Positions 35,745-43,604 of a stretch of 64,000 nt of DNA are shown here, in pieces. The stretch is taken from NCBI RefSeq assembly GCF_020567705.1, contig NZ_JAJDJU010000006.1:1-64000 (forward strand), written 5' to 3'. The notes beneath the pieces are model-generated. The model saw only the letters and a list, made by a program, of their open reading frames with translations, was not told the DNA's origin and did not search any database. The translations under genes and the position numbers were made by a program. Position 1 is the stretch's first letter; the number at the start of each line of letters is the position of its first letter. This stretch comes from Acidocella sp. KAb 2-4 (GTDB lineage: Bacteria; Pseudomonadota; Alphaproteobacteria; Acetobacterales; Acetobacteraceae).

Positions 35745-36827
35745 TTAGGCCGCGGCACAATTAGATTGACCGGTGAGCGCCGCGATCCGTCCACGCGCCT
35801 CGGCCACGATCCGGTCCACGAGGTCCTGGCAGGTGGGAATATCCTCGATCCGCCCGCCAACCACACCGGTCGCCATCACGCCATGCTCCAGGTCACCCTC
35901 CACCACAGCCTTTTGGATCATCATCGGCATCGACGCCGCCAGCATCGCCTGGTTCAGCGGCACCTCGCCATGCCCCACCATGTTGCGCGCGGCTTTGAAC
36001 ATTTGTAACCAGCTCTGCCCGGTTTGCCGACGCATGGCGTTACCCGCCTCCAGCGCCCGCAGCCATAACCCCAGCGTCCCAGACCGCTCAATCCGGTCCA
36101 GCGCCTTGGTGCGCACCATGCGCTGCGGAATACCATCCAGCTTTGTGGTGACAATGATATCACCCGTTCCCGCCTTGAGATAAGCCGCCTTCACATGCGC
36201 TGGCACCGGGCTTTCCTGCGTCAGCAAAAACCGCGTCCCCATGGCGATGCCCACCGCGCCGTAAGCCAGCGCCGCCGCCAGCCCGCGCCCATCGGCAAAA
36301 CCGCCACTGGCGATCACGGGAATTTTCACCGCGTCCAGAACTTGCGGCAACAGCACGGTAGTGGGCACCGCACCAGTATGCCCGCCCCCCTCGCCACCCT
36401 GCACATTCACCATGTCCACGCCCAGCTCAGCCATTTTCTGCGCGTGCTTCACGGCGCCCACAGTCGGGATGCACAAAATACCCGCATCCTTGAAGCGGCC
36501 GATCATCTTCGCATTTGGTCCACGCCCGAAACTGACCGCGCGCACCTGGGCCTTGTTGGCAAGGATCAGCTCCACGATCTCTTCCGCGCCAGGCTGGAAC
36601 GAATGGAAATTCACACCAAACGGCTTATCAGTCCCCCGGCGCACGGCGAGAATCTTCTCCCGCGCCTCATCCGGCGTCATCACCGCGGCGCCCAGAAACC
36701 CAAACGCCCCCGCATTGCAACTGCCTATCACCAGCGCGGGCTCCGCGATCCAGCCCATCGCCGTCTGGATGATCGGCCAGCGGCAGCCCAGCCGCTCCAC
36801 CATCACCGTATGCAGCGGATCCCCCAT
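35745..36827 (-). CDS. ipdC: IpdC-like nitronate monooxygenase-family flavoprotein
   Basis: A 360-residue FMN protein of the 2-nitropropane dioxygenase fold. The phosphate/FMN region GGEGGGHTGAVPTTVLLPQV and ASGGFADGRGLAAALAYGA are clear. In steroid catabolism IpdC is a reductase acting on the C/D-ring hydroxy-indanone-propionyl-CoA. The start ATG 36827 shares one base with the upstream stop (TGATG). Its neighbours echA20, ipdA and ipdB make the IpdC assignment firmer than sequence alone. Confidence 0.85.
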   Translation of the reverse strand: MGDPLHTVMVERLGCRWPIIQTAMGWIAEPALVIGSCNAGAFGFLGAAVMTPDEAREKILAVRRGTDKPFGVNFHSFQPGAEEIVELILANKAQVRAVSFGRGPNAKMIGRFKDAGILCIPTVGAVKHAQKMAELGVDMVNVQGGEGGGHTGAVPTTVLLPQVLDAVKIPVIASGGFADGRGLAAALAYGAVGIAMGTRFLLTQESPVPAHVKAAYLKAGTGDIIVTTKLDGIPQRMVRTKALDRIERSGTLGLWLRALEAGNAMRRQTGQSWLQMFKAARNMVGHGEVPLNQAMLAASMPMMIQKAVVEGDLEHGVMATGVVGGRIEDIPTCQDLVDRIVAEARGRIAALTGQSNCAAA

Positions 36828-37729
36828 CACGCCCCGCCCGCCTGCTTCTTGTTGGCGGCCGCCATGGATTTCGCATCCATGCCGCCAAGGCTGTTGGAGG
36901 AGACAAGATCACTCTGCGCATGAGCGAAATGATGCATATGGAAATGCGCGTCCATCGCCGAACGTTTGCCGCGCAGATCCTCCACCAGATTCAGCGCCTG
37001 CTTGGTCAGCCAATTGCCCAGGCGCGGCCGGCTCGCCAGCTCCATCGCCATCGCCTTCACATCCTCATCCAACTTTTCACGCGTCGAGAGCCGGTTGACC
37101 ATGCCGAAATTATGGGCGCGCTCGGCGCTCATGCGCTCGCCAAGCATGATGAATTCCTTCGCCACACGCGGTGGCAATTCAAATCCATGCGCCGAATATT
37201 CGACCCCCGGAATCCCCATGCGGTTGACCGGGTCCTGGAAAAACGCATCGTCGGTGGCAACGATGAAATCGCACACCCAAGCGAGCATCAGCCCTCCGGC
37301 GACGCAAGCGCCTTGCACGGCGGCGATGGTCGGCTTGGGCATATCCCGCCAGCGGCGGCACATGCCCAGATAAACCTCCTGCTCACGCGTATAAAGCAGC
37401 TCCGCCCCCGGCTTGTTGGTGTGGCCCGGATAAAGCAGCTTGCGGTCAAACTCCTTGTGCAGATCGCGCCCTGGCGTGCCGATGTCATGCCCGGCGGAAA
37501 AATGCCTGCCCGCCCCCTTCAGCACGATCACGGCGATGGCGTCATCATCCACCGCCCGCCGGAAAGCCGCATCCAGCGCGTAGGTCATCTGGCTGTTCTG
37601 CGCGTTGTTGTATTTCGGCCGGTCCATGATCACGTACGCGATCGGCCCATCCGTCTCATAGCGGACGGGCGCGTCGGTTTCGTAGGTGATCTCCACCTCC
37701 TTCGGCTCGACAAGATTATTCAATTCCAT
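36827..37729 (-). CDS. Enoyl-CoA hydratase/isomerase family protein
   Basis: A 300-residue crotonase-fold protein with an N-terminal extension. It has the oxyanion segments LKGAGRHFSAGHDIG and GACVAGGLMLAWVCD, and a long insert between them. The motif FQDPVNRMGIPGVEY is typical of a branch often linked to steroid or lipid clusters. It is probably the first gene of the ipd operon. ATG 37729 is chosen; the frame extends to 37807. The exact reaction in the pathway is not clear. Confidence 0.8.
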   Translation of the reverse strand: MELNNLVEPKEVEITYETDAPVRYETDGPIAYVIMDRPKYNNAQNSQMTYALDAAFRRAVDDDAIAVIVLKGAGRHFSAGHDIGTPGRDLHKEFDRKLLYPGHTNKPGAELLYTREQEVYLGMCRRWRDMPKPTIAAVQGACVAGGLMLAWVCDFIVATDDAFFQDPVNRMGIPGVEYSAHGFELPPRVAKEFIMLGERMSAERAHNFGMVNRLSTREKLDEDVKAMAMELASRPRLGNWLTKQALNLVEDLRGKRSAMDAHFHMHHFAHAQSDLVSSNSLGGMDAKSMAAANKKQAGGA

Positions 37730-37952
37730 TTTATCCCACCCTGGCGTCCACCCCGCAAAAAACCCACCAAAAAGGATTTTCGCGTAATATACATGCATCA
37801 TTAACAACGTAAATTCAATTTATACCTATTCACATTTACACTTTGCGCATTTATTGGCAACATAAATTACCATTACCAAGACCAGGATACCCGCCATACC
37901 GCCCCGTCGCGCTGATCAACCCGCCCCAAGGCTCGCCCTTGATCATCTGACC

Positions 37953-38777
37953 GTGGTGGACGCCACGCCCCCGCAATTGGTGGAACTGGCCGCCGAGGCT
38001 GGCTATCGCGGCGTTTGCCTGTTCATGGAGTCAATGCCAACCCTGCCGCTGATGCCAGCTTTCCATCTACGCGGCCGCACCGCCATGGCGCGCGACACCA
38101 AAGCCCGGATGCAAGCCTCTGGTATCGAACTGGACCTCGCCTATCCGTTCACACTCAGCAGACATAACGAAGCGGCTGATTTCCTGCCCGCCTTGGAGAC
38201 CGCCGCGTGGCTCGGCGCGAAAGCCGTCAACCTGCTCCTTTATGATCGCGATCCGGCACGGCGGTTCGATCAGTTCGCCGCGTTCAGCGCCCTGGCGGAA
38301 GATCACGGCCTCCGCGTCGCGGTGGAATTCTATCCCCCTTCACAAATCGGTTCATTCACCGCCGCACTGGCGTTAGTGACGAAACTGGGCCGCCCCGCCG
38401 TGGCTGGCGTGAATATCGATCTGCTGCATCTGATGCGCTCTGGCGGCAGCTTCGACGAATTGCGCGCGGCGCCCTCGGCATATCTCCACTACGCACAGTT
38501 TTGCGATGCCACCTTACCGGGACCAGACCTTGACCCCGCTGAAGAGGCATCCGCCCACCGATTACTCCCCGGCGAAGGTCAGTTCGACCTCGCGAGCTTC
38601 GCCGCCGCCCTGCCTGCCGGGCTTTCAGCCAGCGTGGAGGTGCCGCGCAACCCAGCCATCCTCGCGGGCGAGGCCCAGCTGGACCGGGCCCGCCGGGCCC
38701 TTCACGCAACGGCCCAAAGTCTTGCGCTCAGTCCTCGGGCGCGATCCTCACCTCTAGCCCCGCCAGCGCCTCGGTAA
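37953..38777 (+). CDS. Sugar phosphate isomerase/epimerase-like TIM-barrel protein
   Basis: A protein of at least 274 residues of the xylose-isomerase-like/AP-endonuclease 2 TIM-barrel superfamily, with LAAEAGYRGVCLFME, AVNLLLYDRD, VAVEFYPPS and HYAQFCDATLPG segments (metal-binding Glu/Asp/His type). The annotated GTG start is uncertain. The frame is open from 37866, and the upstream codons read RLALDHLTVVDA, which looks like the first barrel strand, yet no ATG, GTG or TTG is available there. The 3' end overlaps the convergent ferredoxin gene by 50 nt. Substrate unknown. Confidence 0.7.
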   Translation: MVDATPPQLVELAAEAGYRGVCLFMESMPTLPLMPAFHLRGRTAMARDTKARMQASGIELDLAYPFTLSRHNEAADFLPALETAAWLGAKAVNLLLYDRDPARRFDQFAAFSALAEDHGLRVAVEFYPPSQIGSFTAALALVTKLGRPAVAGVNIDLLHLMRSGGSFDELRAAPSAYLHYAQFCDATLPGPDLDPAEEASAHRLLPGEGQFDLASFAAALPAGLSASVEVPRNPAILAGEAQLDRARRALHATAQSLALSPRARSSPLAPPAPR

Positions 38778-39078
38778 CCTGAATCTGGCAAGACAGACGC
38801 GAGCCATCCGTCCGATGGGTCGAAGACGACAGTAGCTCATCCTCATCCTCGGACATCGGCGCCAGCGTTGCCGCGGCCGGGCCGCCGACATAAACATGGC
38901 ACGTCGCGCAGGAGCAGCTGCCGCCGCAAACCGCCTGCAACTCGTCGAAACCATGATCCCGCAGCAGCCGCATCAGGCTCTTGCCCGGTTGAATTTCAAC
39001 TTGAGAGGTCTCCCCCTCCCGATTGGTAATCGACAGCACGCCCACCTTATATCCCGTCCCTTCATGCATATGTTTCAA
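38728..39078 (-). CDS. [2Fe-2S] ferredoxin
   Basis: A 116-residue plant/adrenodoxin-type ferredoxin. The cluster ligands are CGGSCSCATCHVYVG (C-x5-C-x2-C pattern) and a fourth Cys in SRLSCQIQV. It may deliver electrons to one or more Rieske oxygenases encoded nearby (27188, 41631, 48153), since none of them has an adjacent ferredoxin gene. The start is ATG 39078 or the second Met. Divergent from the flavin reductase at 39259. Confidence 0.9.
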   Translation of the reverse strand: MKHMHEGTGYKVGVLSITNREGETSQVEIQPGKSLMRLLRDHGFDELQAVCGGSCSCATCHVYVGGPAAATLAPMSEDEDELLSSSTHRTDGSRLSCQIQVTEALAGLEVRIAPED

Positions 39079-39258
39079 TCAACCACCGCATCCGCAGAGG
39101 GAGAGCGGCGCGGCGGCGCCCTCTGGATATCACATCCCTCGACCTTATAAATATGTTTTCGCGTTCTTTTAAGATGTTATTTATATGCATTCCGCGTTTA
39201 TTGGTGTATTTAAGCTCATAATAGCGTAGATTTTTCGAAAATCAGAAGTGAGGCCACG

Positions 39259-39753
39259 ATGCTCGACCGCACACAGTTCCGTGAAGCCATGGCCCGCCTC
39301 GGCGCCGCGGTGAATATCATCACCACTCATGGGCCGGACGGCGACACGGGGATGACGGTATCAGCCGTATGCAGCGTCACGGACGATCCGGCCACGCTGA
39401 TCGTCTGCATCAACCGGTCCAGCCGCCAGCACGCCATTTTCAAAAACGCGGGGATCATCTGTGTCAATATTCTGGGCCCCGGGCAAGAGGACCTATCCGC
39501 CATTTTCGCCGGCAAGGATCATCTGCCCATGCCGGAGCGGTTTGCCCGCGCCACCTGGCACAAGCTGGAAACCGGCGCGCTGGCCTTGGCGCAATCCGCC
39601 GCGAGCCTCGATTGCAAAGTGAGCCAGATGCTCGATATCGGCACCCACACCGTATTTTTCTGCGAGGTTCAGGCCATCGCGCTAGGCCAGAAAAACGCTG
39701 GCCTGGTCTATCACGGGCGGGCCTACCACCACGTCCCGCATCCGGCCGCATAA
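39259..39753 (+). CDS. Flavin reductase, HsaB/HpaC-like
   Basis: A 164-residue flavin reductase of the RutF/HpaC/HsaB family. Conserved parts: GAAVNIITTHGPDGDTGMTVSA, a CINRSS-type flavin loop and a GRAYHHV end. It would supply reduced flavin to a two-component monooxygenase; the two HsaA-like oxygenases at 53322 and 55550 are the obvious partners, although they are 14 kb away. AAGTGAGG lies before the ATG. AT-rich upstream region. Confidence 0.85.
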   Translation: MLDRTQFREAMARLGAAVNIITTHGPDGDTGMTVSAVCSVTDDPATLIVCINRSSRQHAIFKNAGIICVNILGPGQEDLSAIFAGKDHLPMPERFARATWHKLETGALALAQSAASLDCKVSQMLDIGTHTVFFCEVQAIALGQKNAGLVYHGRAYHHVPHPAA

Positions 39754-39769
39754 TTGCGGCCGCTCAGGC

Positions 39770-40057
39770 TCAGCGCCAAAAATGAGCCAGGATATAATAG
39801 CTGCCAATGGGAAATAACCAGCCCAGCCAACCAAGTTTAGCCAAGCGTGGATTTTGGTGATTCCACAACGAAAGCGCCCCGGCCGCGCCCATCGCGCCCG
39901 CGCCGTCGATCCAGAACCCCGCCAAACCGCCCAGCCCCAATAAGCCGAGCAGGCGGATCAGTCTCCCCGCCTGCGTCTTGGCGCAGGGCGCGCGAAGGCC
40001 AGCGAGGCCCGCGAGCCCCGCCAAACCAAGCAACCCCGCCAATTGCGCCGGGACCAA
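39770..40057 (-). CDS. Small hydrophobic membrane protein, unrecognised
   Basis: A 95-residue hydrophobic ORF with Leu/Gly/Ala-rich repeats (GLLGLAGLAGLAGL) and two or three possible membrane helices, ending in GWLFPIGSYYILAHFWR. A TTG start at 40057 with GGGAG upstream would begin 5 nt after the amidase stop. The larger open frame (to 40303) overlaps the amidase and is not credible. No family recognised; the gene is plausible but not certain. Confidence 0.4.
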   Translation of the reverse strand: MVPAQLAGLLGLAGLAGLAGLRAPCAKTQAGRLIRLLGLLGLGGLAGFWIDGAGAMGAAGALSLWNHQNPRLAKLGWLGWLFPIGSYYILAHFWR

Positions 40058-40061
40058 AAGC

Positions 40062-41579
40062 CTACGCTCCCGCCAAATGCGGCGGACGGCGGGAGCGCCA
40101 AGGCGCGGCCTGCTCAAGCTGCCCGGCGAGGCGGAACAGCAGCGCCTCCTCGCCATACCGGCCAATGAACTGCACGCCAATTGGCAACCCGCTGCGCGAC
40201 ATCGATAGCGGCACGGACATCGCAGGCTGGCCGGTGATATTCGCAATCTGGGTAAACGGCGTGAACATTGCCGCGCGCTTGCCCCAGGTTTCAAAATCAA
40301 CACCCGGCGACAGATTAATCTGCCCTAACGGCAGCGGCAGCTGGGCCAGCGTCGGCGACAAAATCACGTCGTAATTCTGCATGAAGTTGCTCATCGCCGT
40401 CGCGGCGGCCTGGAACGCATAGATGCCGTTCAGATAATCCGTTCCCGACACATGCTGGCCATAACCATAGAAATCAAGCGTGATCGGCTCCAGCACATCC
40501 GGCCCGGGCGGAATGCCACTGGCCTTGGCGCGGGCATCCACCTCCGCCGTCACCGAGGCGCCAATCACCGCGAACGCCGCAGCCCCCAGCGTCGCCATGT
40601 CGATCGTCGGCGCCGCTTCCTCGACATAGTGCCCGAGGGACTCACAAAGATGCGCGGCCGCGCGCGCCGCATCGGCGCATTCAGGGTCCACAGGGCTGTG
40701 TGACAACGGACTCAGCATCAGCGCCACACGCAGTTTGCCCGGTGGACGCCCCACCTGCGAGAGGAAGCTGCCATCGGGCGTCGGCGCCCCAAACCGCGAG
40801 CCCGGCTCAAGCCCCCAGGTGGCGTCCATAATCGCCGCGGAATCACGCACCGTCCGCGTAAGCGCGTGCTCCACCGAGAGCCCGCCCCACGACTCGGTAT
40901 GCGGCGGCCCCATCGGCACGCGGCCAAGGCTCGGCTTGAGCCCGAACAAACCGCAACACGAAGACGGAATACGGATCGAACCGCCGCCATCGGAGCCATG
41001 CGCCGCCGGCACCACCCCGGCAGCCACCGCCGCCGCCGCCCCACCCGAGGACCCACCGGTAATCCGCTCCGGATTCCACGGATTACGGGTATCGCCCGTC
41101 ACCTTGTTCTCGGTCGTGCCCGTCAACCCGAATTCCGGACACGTCGTCTTGCCGAAAATGACAAACCCGGCACGCTCATGGCGCTTAACCAGATCGGAGG
41201 TAAAGCTCGCGACATCCCCCTTGAAATACCGGCTGCCATTGGCCGTCACCGTGCCCTTGAGGTAGACGCCGAGATCTTTCAACAGCCAAGGCACGCCGGT
41301 AAACGGCCCATCCGGCAGCTCTTTCTTCACAGCCGCGCGGGCAAGATCGTAATGCTCCTGCTCCATGAAGTTGAATTTCGGATTCATCGCCTCCGTGCGC
41401 GCGATGGCATCCTCCAGCAACTCCGCCGCCGAAATTTGCTTGTCACGAACCAGCTTCGCCAGGCCCAGGGCATCATAATCGTCGAGAACACTCGAGGCCC
41501 GCGGTGGTGTATCCGCCTGCGCCGCCACCGCGGCCAGCGCCGCGGCGGATGTTCCCAACATCTCTCGTCTTGTCATCAT
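40062..41579 (-). CDS. Amidase-signature hydrolase with Tat-like leader
   Basis: A 505-residue amidase-signature enzyme. The N-terminus TRREMLGTSAAALAAVAAQA resembles a Tat signal peptide, so it may be periplasmic. The catalytic Lys is in PWLLKDLG. The Ser-rich core GGSSGGAAAAVAAG and HGSDGGGSIRIPSSCCGLFG carries the Ser-cisSer-Lys triad. In this setting it could remove amino-acid conjugates, for example from conjugated bile acids, but there is no direct evidence. It is in a minus-strand run with a Rieske oxygenase and amidohydrolase. Confidence 0.87.
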   Translation of the reverse strand: MMTRREMLGTSAAALAAVAAQADTPPRASSVLDDYDALGLAKLVRDKQISAAELLEDAIARTEAMNPKFNFMEQEHYDLARAAVKKELPDGPFTGVPWLLKDLGVYLKGTVTANGSRYFKGDVASFTSDLVKRHERAGFVIFGKTTCPEFGLTGTTENKVTGDTRNPWNPERITGGSSGGAAAAVAAGVVPAAHGSDGGGSIRIPSSCCGLFGLKPSLGRVPMGPPHTESWGGLSVEHALTRTVRDSAAIMDATWGLEPGSRFGAPTPDGSFLSQVGRPPGKLRVALMLSPLSHSPVDPECADAARAAAHLCESLGHYVEEAAPTIDMATLGAAAFAVIGASVTAEVDARAKASGIPPGPDVLEPITLDFYGYGQHVSGTDYLNGIYAFQAAATAMSNFMQNYDVILSPTLAQLPLPLGQINLSPGVDFETWGKRAAMFTPFTQIANITGQPAMSVPLSMSRSGLPIGVQFIGRYGEEALLFRLAGQLEQAAPWRSRRPPHLAGA

Positions 41580-41630
41580 GCGTTCCCCGTCCTGGCGCTT
41601 GTTGTTGTCGTTATCGTTGATAACCCGCGA

Positions 41631-42713
41631 TCAGGCCTTCACGTAATAGCGGGAGTAGAAGTCGCGGAATTGTGGAATCGGGCCGTCGCCATCGCAGATG
41701 ATCGGGCTGGTCTCATATTTCTGCCGGTCCCAAACAACCTTGTCCTGATCAAACTGCTTGCAAATATCACGGATGATCGCCTTGGCCACGCCGGCGCGCT
41801 CCCCTTCCGCCTGCGCCCGCGGCTGGGTGAAGCAGAAGCGGGCATGCACATGGTCAAGCTCCACCGGCGTCAGGCAAGCCACGAGTATCGTTTCGCTGAT
41901 CCCGGTAAAGCGCGTCCAGCTCTGCCCCGGCCCCATGGTGTCGTAGCTGATGCAGCCATCAACCTCGCCCCATGGCGTGCCCATCTTCGCCTTCACATCC
42001 GCACCACGGCCCCACTCACCCCAGCGCAGCTCACCCAGGGGCACATTCGCGGTGCCATGAATATAGCGGAAATGGGCAACATCCACGCCATTCTCGGCCA
42101 TGTTCTGGATGGAGCCCCAAACGTTCCACTCATAAACCTCATAATCGGTCCAGTCCGGATCAGTCGTCTCCGGCAGGCGCACAACCTCCCAAAGCGGCGC
42201 GATGTCCTGCGGATGATACCAGGCCCAGATCCAGCGGTTGGCTTCCGTCACGTGCCAGGTGCGGATGCATTTGCGCTTGACCTGCGGCGGAATCACACGC
42301 GCATAAGGAATATCCTTAACCGTTCCATCGCCATCATAACGCCAAGCGTGAAACGGGCATTCCAGCAAATTGCCATGCACCTTGCCGCCATGCCCCATAT
42401 GCGCGCCAAGATGCTTGCAATACGCATCAACGATATGAACCTGGCCATCCTCGCCACGCCACATGGCGAGGTCCTTCGAGAAATAGCGCAGCGGCCGCAC
42501 CTCGCCCGGGGCCAGATTGGCGGAAAGCTCGATCGGGTACCAGCCAAACGGAATGCCGATATTCAGGTTACGCTCCTCCACGGAAGCGCGTCCCTTGACA
42601 TCGGCAAGACGCCAATCATTCAGCTCCTTGCCTTTGAGTTTTTCGATAACCTGCCAGACCGCGACGGGCGGCGTGCGGGCGTCGGTCGCGTCAGCCTGAT
42701 GTTCGTTGGACAT
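41631..42713 (-). CDS. Rieske oxygenase, KshA-class
   Basis: A 360-residue Rieske non-heme iron oxygenase of the 3-ketosteroid 9-alpha-hydroxylase class. The Rieske centre is Cys99-x-His101 and Cys119-x-x-His122 (YCKHLGAHMG, CPFHAWRY). The mononuclear site is ENGVDVAHFRYIHG. It has no beta subunit, as in KshA. ATG 42713 follows GAGGTGTCAC. It is flanked by amidase and amidohydrolase genes. It may hydroxylate a steroid or a C/D-ring derivative. A second KshA-like enzyme is at 48153. Confidence 0.85.
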   Translation of the reverse strand: MSNEHQADATDARTPPVAVWQVIEKLKGKELNDWRLADVKGRASVEERNLNIGIPFGWYPIELSANLAPGEVRPLRYFSKDLAMWRGEDGQVHIVDAYCKHLGAHMGHGGKVHGNLLECPFHAWRYDGDGTVKDIPYARVIPPQVKRKCIRTWHVTEANRWIWAWYHPQDIAPLWEVVRLPETTDPDWTDYEVYEWNVWGSIQNMAENGVDVAHFRYIHGTANVPLGELRWGEWGRGADVKAKMGTPWGEVDGCISYDTMGPGQSWTRFTGISETILVACLTPVELDHVHARFCFTQPRAQAEGERAGVAKAIIRDICKQFDQDKVVWDRQKYETSPIICDGDGPIPQFRDFYSRYYVKA

Positions 42714-42733
42714 GTGACACCTCAAAAATTTAC

Positions 42734-43603
42734 TTATTTCAGATTAAAAACCTTAACCGCGTTCTCACGCAGGAATTTCGGCCAAACCTCATCCTTGAAC
42801 GGAACCTTCGTCATATCACCAAAGATACGGTCCAGACTCATCCCCATCGGGAAATAGCCGGCATAGATGATCTTGTCGGCCCCGCGGGTATTCGCGTAAT
42901 CGATGATCGCCTTCGGATAGTGCTTGGGGGCAAAGGCGCTGGTCGAATAATAAAGGTTCGGCCATTTCAACATCAGCTTCACTGCCAACGCCTCCCACGG
43001 CTCGGCACCATGGCGCATCACGATCTTGAGGTTCGGGAAGAACCAGCAGATTTCGTCGAGATGCTCAACCTTTTGCGGCTCCATCGGAATACGCGGCCCA
43101 GGAATGCCGACATTCAACAAGATCGGCAGGCCCAACTCCTCGGCGCAGGCATAGAGCGGGAACATATATTTATGGTTGATCGCAACCTGCGGAAACGTTC
43201 CACACGGAAACACGCTGATCGCGGACAGCCCAATTTCGGCATGGATGCGCTTGATCCGCCGGACTTCCTCCATCCCCTTATTAGGGTCGCACGGCAAATC
43301 AAAGAAAAACCGGTCGCCGTGCTTCTCTTTCGCACGATAAGAGGTGGCGTTGCCGCCCCACCCCACCATCGCCTTCTCGATGTTGAAACGGTCCATCTGA
43401 TCGACGACCCATTTCACCACATCATCCGTTTCGGTGATCTTGGGAATGTCCTTGAACATATACTGCGCGGGCATCGCGAATTGCTGCAGCGATTGCTCAT
43501 CGCGCAACAGCGCGCGGAACGGGTTGAACCAATCGGAGCGGTCATCCGCCTCCGGAATTCCCATCATGCAATCTATGACTCTAATATCACTCGGCATCGC
43601 CAT
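42734..43603 (-). CDS. Amidohydrolase family (amidohydrolase_2-like) protein
   Basis: A 289-residue TIM-barrel metal-dependent protein of the amidohydrolase_2 (ACMSD-like) group. Recognisable parts: the N-terminal IDCMMGIP strand, LPILLNVGIPGPRIPM, NLKIVMRHGAEPWE and LRENAVKVFNL, the usual family C-terminus. The canonical N-terminal HxH metal pair is not evident, so the metal site may be atypical. ATG 43603 is chosen; the frame reaches 43618, which overlaps the acyl-CoA synthetase stop. Decarboxylase or hydrolase; substrate unknown. Confidence 0.82.
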   Translation of the reverse strand: MAMPSDIRVIDCMMGIPEADDRSDWFNPFRALLRDEQSLQQFAMPAQYMFKDIPKITETDDVVKWVVDQMDRFNIEKAMVGWGGNATSYRAKEKHGDRFFFDLPCDPNKGMEEVRRIKRIHAEIGLSAISVFPCGTFPQVAINHKYMFPLYACAEELGLPILLNVGIPGPRIPMEPQKVEHLDEICWFFPNLKIVMRHGAEPWEALAVKLMLKWPNLYYSTSAFAPKHYPKAIIDYANTRGADKIIYAGYFPMGMSLDRIFGDMTKVPFKDEVWPKFLRENAVKVFNLK

Positions 43604-43604
43604 A

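Noticed and set aside
40866-42857. 663-residue plus-strand ORF over the amidase and Rieske oxygenase genes
   Set aside because: Long only because of high GC in the opposite strand. It spans two genes with clear catalytic motifs on the minus strand.
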